Positions 58,341 through 61,403 of a stretch of DNA of 64,000 nucleotides are shown one piece after another. The notes below the pieces were generated by a model. It saw only the letters and a list, made by a program, of their open reading frames with translations, ran no database searches and was not told the DNA's origin. A program made the translations under genes and the position numbers. The DNA is from Zygaena filipendulae (Eukaryota > Arthropoda > Insecta > Lepidoptera > Zygaenidae), in the NCBI GenBank assembly GCA_907165275.2, contig OU015655.1, positions 11,606,501 to 11,670,500 on the forward strand. The letters are read 5' to 3'. The first letter of the stretch is position 1; each line of letters opens with the position of its first letter.

Positions 58341-61180
58341 GTATGTTCACCGATTACTCGAAGACGGTTGGACCGATTTGAAAAATTATTTTTTTGTTTG
58401 AAAGGGTATACTCCCAATTAGGTCCCATTGCCACCAAATGGGGATCTGATGATGGGATCTTGGAGAAATCGAGGGAACTCTTAAAAAATTATAGGCACAC
58501 CTATAGCGATTTGGGTATTTTTGATAGTAAATCGTTCATTTGCTTTTGGAAAGCAAAATTTGAAGAAGTGGAACTGATGATGAAGACCACAGGTGGTCAT
58601 CGGAACAACTCAAAAATAATACGTATTTCACGGGTTCCGATTGAAGCGATTTCAAAAATTGTTTTTTTGTTTGAAAGGGGATACTCCCAAATTGATTCCA
58701 TTGTCACCAAGTCGAGATCTGATGATGGGATCTTGGAGTAATCGAGGGAACTCTTCAAAAATTATGAGAACACTTATAGCGATTTTTGTATTTTTTATAG
58801 TAAAACATTTCTTTGCTTACGGAAAGCAAAATTTGAAGAAGAGGAACTGATGATGAAGACCACAGATGGTCATCGGAACTACTCAATAATGGGTATTTCA
58901 TGAGTTCCGAATCGATAACTTTAATATGGTTTCTAAACAATTTATGTCCGTCACAATGTTTATGGTGAAGTGGAACTGATGGTGATGAGAACTCCTCAAC
59001 AATTAACGTCCCTGCGTCGGGAAAAGCAATATTTTGTAAAAGGTTATGAGTAGTTGACATTAGGCTATTGTAACTTAGATAAATTACAAACCGACTCACT
59101 AAAAAGCAAGAAATAAACAAATTTTTAACAAAAAAATTAAAACCGACTTCCAAAAACACAAAACTAAAAAACTAAAAATAAAAAGCTAAAAATAACAAAA
59201 TACCGATTTAATCCAAAAGACAAAAACACACGTAATATTATTATTGGTTTGTGCTACCACTGATCGGTATGAAGTCGGTGACAAGCCAAATATGGAGGGG
59301 GAAGATGGGCTAAGTCGACTCCCGCCACCAGCTCTTCGTGAGCAGAACAACCCAAGTGGGCAGACACCAGCGGGCTTGTCACCGAATTCAAACCGATCAG
59401 TGGTAGCACAAACCAATAATAATATTACGTGTGTTTTTGTCTTTTGGATTAAATCGGTATTTTGTTATTTTTAGCTTTTTATTTTTAGTTTTTTAGTTTT
59501 GTGTTTTTGGAAGTCGGTTTTATTTTATTAATCTACAAGACAGACTAAAAATTAAAATTTAGCGATAATGCCCATTCTCGCGCTTTTGACGTTAAAAAAT
59601 GTTTGTAAGTCGAGCCTATAAGTTGCTCACGTGCCAATGGGTCACATCCCCCTTTCCTTTTTTTTACCGCTACCGCATCGACAATTCAGATGTAGTTACA
59701 GGTCACAAAATCTGTACCAAGTCAGATTATTTAATCGTTATTGGTTTTGTTCCGACCTACTCGCTCGAGGTCATATTCATATACGTAAAATAATTTTTAC
59801 AATTTTACATTTGGTCTCATATTTTCGTTATGAGTTCCCAAGGGAATTCTGGAACTCCGTGGCCGCAACTGCAGGGCACAGTAATGGCCGCATGATTATT
59901 TAATTTTAAGTAAAGATTTTTAAAACAAAACTGGCGTAATCAGAGACATTCATTAAATTAATGTTAATTGTCATTTTACTAAATTTCACCTTATTAGTCC
60001 AATGCCAATTAACATTTAATGAACGGGCCTGATGGCGGGAATTTTATTTTAAAAATCTTTGCTTAAAATTAAGTAATCATTAAAACGACTCTGAGTGCGG
60101 TCGTTAGCCTCTAAATACAGCGAAATACTTCCTTCCTGTCCGTTTACATTGCGGATTTAAATACCGCTGTTTGGCTCAAACCATTTAAATAGACGAAGTT
60201 AATTTGCAATTCATGGTAACAATTGTTTGTAATTAACGCTTGCTTAATTTGTGCCTCGTGTTTGTATTGTAACAATTTAACAACGTTTTATTGTAGTGTA
60301 ATTTTTTGCCAGTCAGTCTTAAAATATTTGTTATGCATTTTTTTTAAGATCAACAAAATATTTTTTTGTCTTCTGACTTTATTTATTTATTTATTACTTA
60401 TTCTTAACCCTACTACTTATTCCTAAACTAATTGAATCTAATCTACAAGGTGAAATTTTCGAATTGTAATTTACTATGGACGCATTTTAGAGCCCGTCTT
60501 TACTAACACTATTTAGAATTTTACTATGGCAATGCCTGTCGGTTCCATAGTAAGATTCTAAATACTGTTATAAGGACGGACTCTAAAATTCTTCTATGGT
60601 GTTCAATATTTAATTGTTTCTTCTTTATTATAAAAGTGAATGTTTGTATGTTTGTTCTCTATGAGTTTCCAAACCATCAGTCCGATTGGGATGAAACTTA
60701 GACGGGTTATTCTGCTTTCGTCCGCAAAGGTTCCTGATATAAAGAGGTCCTGCGGGAATTCCAAAACTCACGCGGTTGAATCTCCGAAACAGTTGGACCA
60801 CTTATGACGGGATTTTCACTGGTAATTAGCTGATGTTATAAGGAGTCAATTAGGCTACTTTATTGAGTTTCCGCGGGAATCCCGAAACTCACGCGGGTGA
60901 AACCGCGGGGCACAGCTAGCACTTAATATAAAATATTGATGTACTTACCAATTTTTTTTTTAATTCAAAAATTTCACCGTGTAAGTTAAAAACCAACGCT
61001 ATTATCTTAGTCTAGATAATATACCTTTTGTAGAAAGGTGATCTCACCCGTGACTGAGGAGGCCAGCTGGAAACTCTGTGGGTACTTGTCGATAAGTCTC
61101 TTGATGACATCAATCTGCTCCAGGGTTAGTTGTACGGCGTCTTTGTTTTGCGTGGCGCAAGGGACGAACGCTGACCAAAA
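13017..61180 (-). CDS. Membrane dipeptidase (M19 family), eight exons, N-terminus outside window
   Basis: Eight coding exons on the minus strand join in frame to 309 codons ending in TAA. The family hydrolyses dipeptides (for example cysteinylglycine) at a binuclear zinc site, normally on the outer cell surface or secreted. Compared with human DPEP1 numbering from memory, these are present: E125 (in IGIEGGHS), H152 (in THTCNTPW), H198 (in DLSHV), H219 (in IFSHSS), R230 (in AHKRN) and D288 (in GGDYDG). The first metal ligands, His20 and Asp22 of HND, belong to an exon I cannot find before 64000. Order from the 5' end: 61048-61180, 56568-56724, 42460-42514, 31290-31466, 30700-30784, 18378-18453, 17799-17937, 13017-13124. 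All introns are GT-AG and phases agree at every junction. The protein ends in a polar tail with no hydrophobic GPI-anchor signal. Introns of up to 14 kb are packed with transposons. Confidence 0.92.
13498..13742. mobile_element. Palindromic MITE with CGCACTCAGAGTCG ends, copy 1
   Basis: ACCGCCGCACTCAGAGTCGA and CAACTCTGAGTGCGGCCGT are inverted ends, and the inside keeps folding back (ATGTTAATTGGCATTTAAC against TAAATGCCAATTAACATTA). It starts about 375 bp upstream of the last dipeptidase exon. Confidence 0.8.
14197..14545. repeat. Single unit of the repeat inverted at 19430-20010
   Basis: From TACTCATACTCGGAAAGTAG to CACCCCTAGGATAACAATGT it matches the right half of 19430-20010 in reverse orientation, including the TTATGTCATAGGGGGCATAC stretch. 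Confidence 0.72.
14630..14792 (+). mobile_element. Helitron (Lep1-like), 5' end lost
   Basis: From GTGAACGGCTGGATCGATC to GGGGACAGCTAG|T it matches the main type; the start has decayed. Confidence 0.65.
14793..16070. other. Dipeptidase intron, nothing recognised
   Basis: Non-repetitive as far as visible; no exon with the expected family sequence is missing here, because the flanking exons join in frame. Confidence 0.5.
16071..16700. mobile_element. TA-flanked element with GGGTACTTGCAT ends
   Basis: GGGTACTTGCAT and ATGCAAGTACCC are the two ends, each flanked by TA, as for Tc1/mariner-like insertions. It is 630 bp and has no transposase; it includes two TGACGTCA sites (16219, 16513). Confidence 0.72.
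17121..17156. other. Extended palindrome around a CRE-like site
   Basis: TACAGTGACGTCACTGTA (17130-17147) is an 18-bp perfect palindrome containing TGACGTCA. GCGCTAC to its left and GTAGCGC to its right extend the symmetry with a small offset. It may be the centre of an unrecognised fold-back. Confidence 0.55.
17457..17679 (+). mobile_element. Helitron (Lep1-like) with (GGAT)n expansion
   Basis: The 5' TCCTAC motif appears twice in a row, a GGAT repeat interrupts the 5' half, and the end is CACAACTAG|T. It lies 120 bp past the dipeptidase exon at 17799. Confidence 0.75.
17799..17937 (-). CDS. Dipeptidase exon, C-terminal helices
   Basis: The acceptor is tataaacag and the donor GTAAGA. It encodes [19 protein letters not shown] then [18 protein letters not shown] and ends QVEK in phase 0, the usual C-terminal region of M19 enzymes ([12 protein letters not shown], then NLLRV). 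A Helitron copy begins about a dozen bases upstream of the acceptor. Confidence 0.93.
17950..18146 (+). mobile_element. Helitron (Lep1-like) next to a dipeptidase acceptor
   Basis: It starts at ATACTTACTATTATAAATGC and decays at its 3' end. It fills nearly half of the 440-bp intron between the exons at 17937 and 18378 and begins about a dozen bases from the acceptor. Confidence 0.7.
18378..18453 (-). CDS. Dipeptidase exon with GGDYDG
   Basis: The acceptor is tgttcgcag and the donor GTAAGC. It encodes [20 protein letters not shown] then DGVN plus two bases of Arg. The Asp of GGDYDG corresponds to the catalytic-site Asp288 of the human enzyme. The intron before it is about 12.2 kb. Confidence 0.93.
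18523..18722 (+). mobile_element. Helitron (Lep1-like), full length
   Basis: It runs from A|TCCTACTCAATATTATAAATG to GGGCATAGCTAG|T, 200 bp, with a partly mismatched hairpin (CGTGGGTGGAGCCACG). Confidence 0.82.
18737..19143. mobile_element. TA-flanked element with GGGTAAAACC ends
   Basis: GGGTAAAACCAGGATAGTTG and CAACTATCCGGGTTTTACCC are inverted ends (one mismatch) with TA on both sides. It has 407 bp and is non-coding, and starts 15 bases after a Helitron. Confidence 0.8.
19430..20010. repeat. Large head-to-head inverted repeat, arms ~205 bp
   Basis: Arms 19456-19663 and 19780-19985 are near-perfect reverse complements around a ~115-base centre with GGCGCCCTCGCTACGCTCGG. The arms contain the CCCCCTATGACAT-A retroposon end. 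Confidence 0.85.
20023..20340 (+). mobile_element. Helitron 3' half followed by a second, longer Helitron
   Basis: A 3' half ends CAGCTAG at 20086. Seven bases on, A|TCCTTACT starts another copy (20093-20340) that ends in a mutated CAGCTACT. The second has an extra A-rich insert near its 5' end. Confidence 0.65.
20380..20552 (+). mobile_element. Helitron, third interior subtype
   Basis: It has GACCGGTTTTGATGGGACTT, TAGCTGATGTTATAAG and a perfect hairpin CGCGGGTGAAACCGCG, but the last CTAG is lost. The interior is shared with 60782-60918. A stray 5' end of the family lies at 20741-20775. Confidence 0.6.
21140..21484. mobile_element. Twin-CRE MITE family, copy 2, split by a Helitron
   Basis: The half before the insertion has ACACGTGTCTATTATTTTAT; the half after has TAGCTGACGTACTAAATAT and ATATGCCTATTG. 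Confidence 0.6.
21229..21419 (-). mobile_element. Helitron inserted in a twin-CRE MITE
   Basis: It runs CTAG...GTAGGA between A and T, 191 bp. The MITE resumes right after it (TTTTCTAGCTGACGTACTAA), so the empty site is known. Confidence 0.85.
22044..22396. mobile_element. MITE with CAACGTGTTAATG-type ends, copy 2
   Basis: It is 353 bp, collinear with copy 1 (TTGGCACGTACGCCGCCCGC, GGAATTTCGTAGATAGGTCA), and again flanked by TATA. Confidence 0.82.
22507..22697 (+). mobile_element. Helitron (Lep1-like), degenerate 3' end
   Basis: TCCTTACTATTATGAATACG starts it; the 3' hairpin has decayed and no CTAG remains. Confidence 0.65.
23751..24062. mobile_element. MITE with CAAAGATATTGAAAGAGAAT-type ends
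   Basis: CAAAGATATTGAAAGAGAAT and ATTCTCTTATAATGTCTTTG are imperfect inverted ends about 310 bp apart. A partial end of the same kind is at 25826. Confidence 0.6.
24126..24318 (-). mobile_element. Helitron (Lep1-like), full length
   Basis: It runs from A|CTAGCTGTTCTCCGCGG to ATCAGTAAAGA|T, 193 bp, with the GCGTGAAAGCGTAACAAAC block. Confidence 0.82.
25042..25345 (-). mobile_element. Helitron, second subtype
   Basis: It starts A|CTAGCTGTGCCCCGCGG; the interior (GCCTATATGTAGCTCCAGGC, GACAGACAGACAAAC) matches 8860-9154. Confidence 0.68.
25368..25690. mobile_element. Twin-CRE MITE family, copy 3
   Basis: TTAGTCCGTCAATTAGTTAA opens it; one intact TGACGTCA at 25471 and one TGACATCA at 25512 follow; it closes with GACCGACTAAAAAATAAAA. 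Confidence 0.7.
25990..26278 (-). mobile_element. Two Helitron pieces fused
   Basis: A 3' half (25990-26100) is followed by a second copy beginning in its 3' hairpin and ending TTAGTAAGGA|T. The GCGGGAATCCCGGGATAAAA block therefore occurs twice. Confidence 0.65.
26549..26650 (-). mobile_element. LINE 3' tail with (TATC)n
   Basis: On the minus strand GAGTAAATAAAATATC runs into a TATC repeat. Only the tail is recognisable. Confidence 0.35.
27078..27406. mobile_element. Twin-CRE MITE family, copy 4
   Basis: Ends CAATGGGCATGTTAACTAA and AGTCAACATCCCTATTG are inverted relative to each other. Both TGACGTCA sites are intact (27203 and 27247). Confidence 0.78.
27588..27740 (-). mobile_element. Old degenerate Helitron
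   Basis: Blocks of the family are recognisable in order (GCGCGGCTTCGCCTGCG, TTCCGGGATAAAAGTA, TTTTATCCATATGCG) but drifted. Confidence 0.45.
27826..28270. mobile_element. Twin-CRE MITE family, copy 5, split by a Helitron
   Basis: Left part 27826-28030 and right part 28221-28270 (CTACCTGACGGACTAAATAG) flank the Helitron at 28031-28220. The CRE-like site is mutated to TGAGGTCA. Confidence 0.7.
28031..28220 (-). mobile_element. Helitron inserted in a twin-CRE MITE
   Basis: It runs A|CTAGCTGTTCCCTGCGG to GTAGGTAAGGA|T, 190 bp, inside the MITE copy at 27826-28270. Confidence 0.85.
29266..29600. mobile_element. Twin-CRE MITE family, copy 6, full length
   Basis: Ends ATAGGGATGTTGACTACT and TTAGTCAACATGCCCATTG are inverted; TGACGTCA occurs twice (29411 and 29456). 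This is the best full-length reference, about 335 bp, non-coding. Confidence 0.8.
30227..30310 (-). mobile_element. Helitron 3' fragment
   Basis: CTAGCTGTTGCCCCTGGGTTC starts it; the rest is decayed. Confidence 0.4.
30418..30597 (+). mobile_element. Helitron (Lep1-like), 5' end shortened
   Basis: It has the GTTACTCAATCACGCAAAAA block and ends GCTGGTGAAACCGCGGGGC, CAGCTAG|T. It lies 100 bp past the dipeptidase exon at 30700. Confidence 0.75.
30700..30784 (-). CDS. Dipeptidase exon, 85 bp
   Basis: The acceptor is gttgtag and the donor GTATGT. It encodes [16 protein letters not shown] then [12 protein letters not shown], matching the family segment that follows NVPDDVL. It leaves one base that forms Glu with the next exon. 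It is only 505 bp from the preceding exon. Confidence 0.92.
31072..31252. mobile_element. Twin-CRE MITE family, copy 7, truncated
   Basis: It begins CCGTCTAACAATG and ends AAAAAATACGTGTCAAT, about 35 bases from the donor of dipeptidase exon 31290-31466. One TGACGTCA remains (31176). Confidence 0.65.
31290..31466 (-). CDS. Dipeptidase exon with zinc-site histidines
   Basis: This exon has 59 codons, phase 0 at both ends; the acceptor is tcaatag and the donor GTTAGT. It starts [18 protein letters not shown], continues through [15 protein letters not shown] and ends [10 protein letters not shown]. Both zinc histidines (DLSHV, FSHSS) and the substrate-binding Arg (HKR) are here. A copy of the twin-CRE MITE family ends about 35 bases from its donor. 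Confidence 0.94.
31528..31722 (+). mobile_element. Helitron (Lep1-like), full length
   Basis: A|TCTACTAATATTATAAATGC to GGGGAACAGCTAG|T, 195 bp, starting 62 bases upstream (in gene direction) of the dipeptidase acceptor at 31466. Confidence 0.85.
32311..32346. repeat. (CA)n microsatellite
   Basis: About 16 CA units with one interruption; shorter CA stretches follow to 32375, together with repeated CACACTGAAAGA. Confidence 0.85.
32491..32689 (-). mobile_element. Helitron, fourth subtype
   Basis: It keeps CTAGCTGTCTCCCGCGG but has the interior ACTCAGGACTACCGTAGCTT and GATCCAGAGATGTCAC, shared with 45095-45281, 45325-45535, 54300-54455 and 54465-54670. Confidence 0.68.
33242..33874. mobile_element. 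hAT-like non-autonomous element with 8-bp target duplication
   Basis: CAGAGGTTCCCAAACTT and AGTGG-like CTTTGGGAATCAATG are imperfect inverted ends. GTTTAAAA is present directly outside both (33234-33241, 33875-33882), the 8-bp duplication of hAT transposons. It has 633 bp and no transposase; the right part has runs of TGGACCCC typical of such elements. Confidence 0.88.
34387..34896. mobile_element. End-to-end palindromic TATA-flanked element, copy 1
   Basis: CACACCGGCAGAATTAGCGG and CCGCTAATTCTGCCGGTGTG are perfect inverted ends. Pairing continues inward (GAACATAAAAAGGCAGAGTA; CTTTTAACATC; TTGCAAAT) until a ~75-base centre. TATA flanks both ends. 510 bp, non-coding. Confidence 0.85.
34931..34965 (+). 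mobile_element. Miniature 35-bp Helitron remnant
   Basis: TCCTTACTAATATTATAA (5' end of the family) joins directly to CTGTGGGGAACAGCTAG (3' end) and is followed by T. The 3' hairpin and the whole interior are deleted. Confidence 0.7.
34970..36142. other. Dipeptidase intron, one GC-rich patch
   Basis: 35180-35370 is GC-rich relative to its surroundings, with an open frame that resembles nothing known to me. The rest is AT-rich and featureless. Confidence 0.4.
36143..36378. mobile_element. MITE with GGACGCAGATAAGCAATA ends, copy 1
   Basis: GGACATAGATAAGCAATAG and ATTGCTTATCTGCGTCC are inverted ends; TGTTAACCCACA lies just inside each. It has 236 bp. Confidence 0.78.
36575..36625 (-). mobile_element. 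Helitron 3' fragment
   Basis: CTAGCTTTACCTCGCCG and TTTTACACGCGTG are all that remains. A second fragment (GTACCCTAGATCCTTTTCTG and downstream) is at 37510-37600. Confidence 0.4.
38390..38530 (-). mobile_element. Retroposon 3' end (CCCCCTATGACAT-A type)
   Basis: On the minus strand it ends GCCCGTTTGCCCCCTATGAC followed by ATAAAAAAA. The same sequence is at 61404-61545, and its last 20 bp are at 23452-23480 and in the arms of the inverted structure at 19430-20010. Confidence 0.6.
38580..38765 (-). mobile_element. Helitron (Lep1-like), degenerate
   Basis: It begins AAGCTATTCCCCGCGG and ends in ATCCATCCAAACTTTTACAT; terminal CTAG is mutated. Confidence 0.65.
38767..39025 (+). mobile_element. 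Chimeric Helitron
   Basis: The first part is the CGCTTTCACGCC-type 5' half with a GTCT repeat up to CGATCGTCATGAAATTA. It then jumps to a CTCAATCACGCAAAAACGG-type copy, so the equivalent region is present twice. It ends GGGGAACAGCTAG|T. Confidence 0.7.
39243..39567 (+). mobile_element. Chimeric Helitron, long
   Basis: A subtype-2-like 5' part (GAACGGATTCTCGTGCGG, GATAGATAGAGTGATTC) joins a main-type 3' half (CACGTTGTCAGGGGTACAG to CAGCTAG|T). Confidence 0.62.
39612..39815. repeat. Partial duplication
   Basis: AATTCAAACTACGAAAAAAT with CAAAGCATGG before it occurs at about 39615-39665 and again at 39775-39815; GAAAGTGGACGAAA is repeated between them. Confidence 0.6.
40650..40858 (+). mobile_element. 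Helitron inserted in a LINE 3' region
   Basis: It starts near ACAAATATTATAAAGAGG and ends CGCGGGTGAAACCGCGCGGG, CAGCCAG|T. The LINE 3' region continues on both sides. The same subtype is at 55548-55732. Confidence 0.65.
40955..41716 (-). pseudogene. LINE ORF2 C-terminal fragment
   Basis: The frame is open for 253 codons, with [20 protein letters not shown] at its start and [10 protein letters not shown] at its end. It lacks endonuclease and the RT core, so it cannot transpose by itself; its openness suggests a recent insertion. Confidence 0.75.
42460..42514 (-). CDS. Dipeptidase exon, 55 bp
   Basis: The acceptor is ttccatag and the donor GTAAGT. One base completes Trp, then 18 codons read [18 protein letters not shown]. 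The family has WADN and a variable loop ending in GL-FG here, so this small exon bridges NTPW to [10 protein letters not shown] exactly in frame. Using the alternative GT three bases upstream would drop only the final Val. Confidence 0.9.
42580..43856. other. Dipeptidase intron, nothing recognised
   Basis: A GAAT repeat at 42632-42660 is the only structure. 43230-43520 is slightly GC-richer without a supported exon. Confidence 0.45.
43857..44166. mobile_element. Twin-CRE MITE family, copy 8
   Basis: GAAAATCAAAATTCTAATTA opens it, TGACGTCA occurs at 43986 and 44033, and it ends GTCAAGTAGCCAATTG. Confidence 0.75.
44540..44745. other. Run of perfect hairpins of unknown nature
   Basis: Within 206 bases there are consecutive perfect inverted repeats. 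44540-44579 has an 8-bp stem with a long loop. 44580-44618 has a 17-bp stem TGCATTCAAAGGGGTGT with loop TGCTG. 44654-44675 has a 9-bp stem TTCGATATA with loop AATC. 44685-44694 is TTGGATCCAA. 44726-44745 has a 7-bp stem GATACGA. No terminal repeats or coding frame explain them. It lies in the dipeptidase intron between the exons at 42514 and 56568. Confidence 0.6.
45095..45281 (+). mobile_element. Helitron, fourth subtype
   Basis: ACTATATTATAAAGGGG starts it; TAATCTCTGGATCTGCTGAA and GATACAGCTAG|T follow. The hairpin has a deletion. A decayed reverse copy follows at 45325-45535. Confidence 0.62.
45815..46255 (+). mobile_element. LINE 3' fragment with C-terminal coding and (ATT)n tail
   Basis: The last 79 codons (45815-46054) read [20 protein letters not shown] then [14 protein letters not shown] and a stop, typical of the end of Jockey/CR1-like ORF2. 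About 190 bp of 3' region follow, with AAATAAATGATTATTATT at the end. This family differs from the one at 40175. Confidence 0.7.
46258..46325 (-). mobile_element. Inverted fragment of the neighbouring LINE
   Basis: On the minus strand this repeats the segment around 45879-45917 (GTAGACAACAT-CGAAGTTGGCC) with an extra GGC repeat and a small insert. It lies just past the ATT tail of the first fragment. Confidence 0.5.
46516..46706 (+). mobile_element. Helitron (Lep1-like), 5' end drifted
   Basis: TTAATTATTATGAATGCG starts it; GCAGGTGAAACCGCGGGG and AATAGCTAG|T end it. Confidence 0.72.
46750..47904. other. Dipeptidase intron, nothing recognised
   Basis: 47400-47600 is less AT-rich (CCTCTACGGATAGAGG is a short palindrome there), otherwise no feature. 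Confidence 0.4.
47905..47965. mobile_element. End fragment of the ACCGACTTCC element
   Basis: AACCGACTTCCAAAAAGGAG through GTATGTATG and poly-T; nothing further matches. Confidence 0.6.
48228..48330 (-). mobile_element. LINE 3' tail with (TTTGAA)n
   Basis: On the minus strand GGGGCAATAAAGTATATTCG is followed by TTTGAATTTGAA repeats. AATAAA and the hexamer tail mark a retroposon 3' end. Confidence 0.4.
49246..49433 (+). mobile_element. Helitron, divergent interior
   Basis: The interior (CTGAACGACTGATGGATCAA) differs from other copies; the end is CGCGGGTGAAACCGCGGGGC, ACTAG|T. Confidence 0.6.
49747..49947. mobile_element. Palindromic MITE with CGCACTCAGAGTCG ends, copy 2
   Basis: ACCGCACTCAGAGTCG and CTGACTCTGAGTACGGCCGT ends with the same internal TGTTAATTGGCATATAACTA. 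Confidence 0.78.
50566..50890. mobile_element. Twin-CRE MITE family, copy 9
   Basis: Ends AATGGGCATGTTGACAATT and GTAGTCAACATCCCTATTG; one CRE is intact (50735), the other is TGTCGTCA. Confidence 0.75.
51174..51433 (+). mobile_element. Helitron (Lep1-like) with internal insert
   Basis: TCTACTAATATATAATG starts it, about 65 extra bases follow, then the normal body to GCCGCGGGGAACAGCTTG. Short decayed reverse pieces lie at 51469-51520 and 51770-51895. Confidence 0.6.
51545..51775. mobile_element. Twin-CRE MITE family, copy 10, short
   Basis: CTATTTAGTCCGTCAGTAAG to AGAACGGACTAAAACAAAA; both CRE positions are mutated. Confidence 0.6.
52137..52250 (+). mobile_element. Helitron 5' half
   Basis: CTACAAATGTGAATGCGAG to GCACGTTGTTGGGGGTAC match the 5' half; the 3' half is missing. 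Confidence 0.5.
52345..52579. mobile_element. MITE with GGACGCAGATAAGCAATA ends, copy 2
   Basis: 235 bp in the opposite orientation to copy 1; ATTT lies outside both ends and may be a 4-bp target duplication. Confidence 0.78.
52640..53017 (+). mobile_element. LINE 3' end of a second family with conserved hairpin
   Basis: The segment has the CTGAAAACCAGCGCT...ATGCTGAG arrangement also found in the LINE tails at 1556 and 40272, but with different stems, and ends in a run of A. No coding part remains. The left limit is approximate. Confidence 0.55.
53046..53117 (+). mobile_element. Helitron 3' half
   Basis: ATTCTATCCCGGAATTTCCG to CAGGGAACAGCTAG|T. Confidence 0.6.
53220..53450. mobile_element. 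MITE with GGACGCAGATAAGCAATA ends, copy 3
   Basis: Same orientation as copy 1; the left end is damaged, the right end reads TTATTGCTAATCGGCGTCC. Confidence 0.7.
53508..53860 (+). other. GC-rich, first-exon-like stretch without a start codon
   Basis: This stretch stands out by base composition inside an AT-rich dipeptidase intron. It ends in [14 protein letters not shown] directly followed by a GTAAGT donor, which resembles a signal-peptide first exon. No ATG lies in frame upstream, so it is either a dead exon, an untranslated exon or chance. Confidence 0.2.
54300..54670 (-). mobile_element. Two fourth-subtype Helitrons in tandem
   Basis: Copies at 54300-54455 and 54465-54670 both begin in the reversed hairpin end and contain CTACCGTAGCTCCC or GATCCAGAGATTACC. 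They are separated by about 10 bases. Confidence 0.58.
54938..55420. mobile_element. End-to-end palindromic TATA-flanked element, copy 2
   Basis: Ends are identical to copy 1, 483 bp, also flanked by TATA. The two copies differ mainly by small indels near the arms' AT-rich parts. Confidence 0.85.
55483..55540. repeat. 19-bp tandem repeat, three units
   Basis: TTTATTGTGTGCAATTTTA is present three times head to tail. Confidence 0.85.
55548..55732 (-). mobile_element. Helitron, same subtype as 40650
   Basis: GCGCGGTTTCACCCGCG begins it; AAATCGTAACAAACAAAC and TTGATAATATTAGTATAGA end it. It sits just after a 19-bp tandem repeat. Confidence 0.6.
56568..56724 (-). CDS. Dipeptidase exon with zinc ligand Glu
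   Basis: The acceptor is ttcaacag and the donor GTAAGT. It encodes [19 protein letters not shown], then [18 protein letters not shown], the most conserved block of the family with the bridging zinc glutamate and a substrate-binding histidine. It ends with TG of the Trp codon completed by the next exon. Confidence 0.93.
56885..57065 (-). mobile_element. Helitron (Lep1-like), degenerate
   Basis: TAGTTGTTCCCCGCGGTTTC begins it; GGAGTGAAAGCGTAAAAAAT lies near its 5' end. Confidence 0.62.
57149..57296 (-). mobile_element. Helitron (Lep1-like), internally deleted
   Basis: It starts TTAGCTGTCCACCGCGG and ends ATAATATTAGTAGGA|T, lacking about 45 bp between CCAAATCCGTTG and the 5' end. Confidence 0.68.
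58309..58338. repeat. Poly-T run
   Basis: About 29 T in a row inside the ACCGACTTCC element; shorter T runs occur at the same place in its two end fragments. Confidence 0.85.
58385..58915. repeat. Two tandem copies of a ~280-bp unit
   Basis: Both units contain GATCTGATGATGGGATCTTG, AAAGCAAAATTTGAAGAAG and CTGATGATGAAGACCACAG in the same order, starting near 58390 and 58670. A partial third remnant (GAAGTGGAACTGATGGTGAT) follows at 58966. Confidence 0.75.
59139..59522. repeat. Near-perfect inverted repeat (fold-back), arms ~150 bp
   Basis: Arms 59139-59287 and 59370-59522 are reverse complements with only a few mismatches and flank an ~80-bp unique spacer. Mirror-image 76-codon frames on both strands are a by-product of the symmetry and are not genes. 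Confidence 0.85.
59886..60106. mobile_element. Palindromic MITE with CGCACTCAGAGTCG ends, copy 3
   Basis: The left end is partly deleted (GGCCGCA then TGATTATTTAAT); the right end ACGACTCTGAGTGCGGTCGT is complete. Confidence 0.72.
60472..60600. mobile_element. Short palindromic MITE, 129 bp
   Basis: Arms CTATGGACGCATTTTAGAGC and CTCTAAAATTCTTCTATGG pair along about 55 bp, leaving a small loop (CAATGCCTGTCGGTT). A single copy was seen. Confidence 0.72.
60625..60918 (+). mobile_element. Double Helitron, third subtype
   Basis: A copy starting TATTATAAAAGTGAATG runs to ACTCACGCGGTTGAATC. It is followed by the 3' half of another (GGGATTTTCACTGGTAATTA to CACAGCTAG). Confidence 0.6.
61048..61180 (-). 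CDS. Dipeptidase exon (first of those in window)
   Basis: The acceptor ctag precedes TTTTGGTC and the donor is GTGAGA. It encodes [16 protein letters not shown] followed by a [15 protein letters not shown] helix, matching the N-terminal third of M19 dipeptidases. It starts in phase 0, so the missing upstream exon must end on a whole codon. It leaves one base (G) that forms Asp with the next exon. Confidence 0.9.
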
Positions 61181-61403
61181 CTAGAACAAGTGGCAACCCA
61201 ATTAGAACTGTGTACAGCTATATCTATACTGGTTAGATTTATAGGCTCATAGGTTCATTGGCGAAAGAAAAGAACAAGTTTGTCTTTTTGTTGTTATGGA
61301 CTTTAAAATAGGTAATGTATTTACTCAGTTACAACTAAAACTAAAACTATATAGTTGTACGGTTTGACAGATATTTCAAATAATAAGTTCAAAACGTCAT
61401 TCT

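Larger units (their letters stand above)
58260..59524. mobile_element. Element with ACCGACTTCC ends containing a fold-back
   Basis: It starts AACCGACTTCCAAAAAGG and ends GGAAGTCGGTTTT, sitting inside a MITE. Its left end (AGGTTCTATGTTCGATTGTA then poly-T) also occurs alone at 5418-5470 and 47905-47965. It holds a tandem repeat and a large inverted repeat. No protein is recognisable. Confidence 0.6.
58026..59574. mobile_element. Twin-CRE MITE family, copy 11, split by a 1.26-kb element
   Basis: The left part ends ACGTGTCCAATTTTTT at about 58260 and the right part resumes TTATTAATCTACAAGACAG at about 59524. Both CRE positions are mutated. Confidence 0.7.

Noticed and set aside
59186..59474. 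Two nearly identical 76-codon frames on opposite strands
   Set aside because: Produced by the inverted repeat at 59139-59522; each is the mirror of the other.
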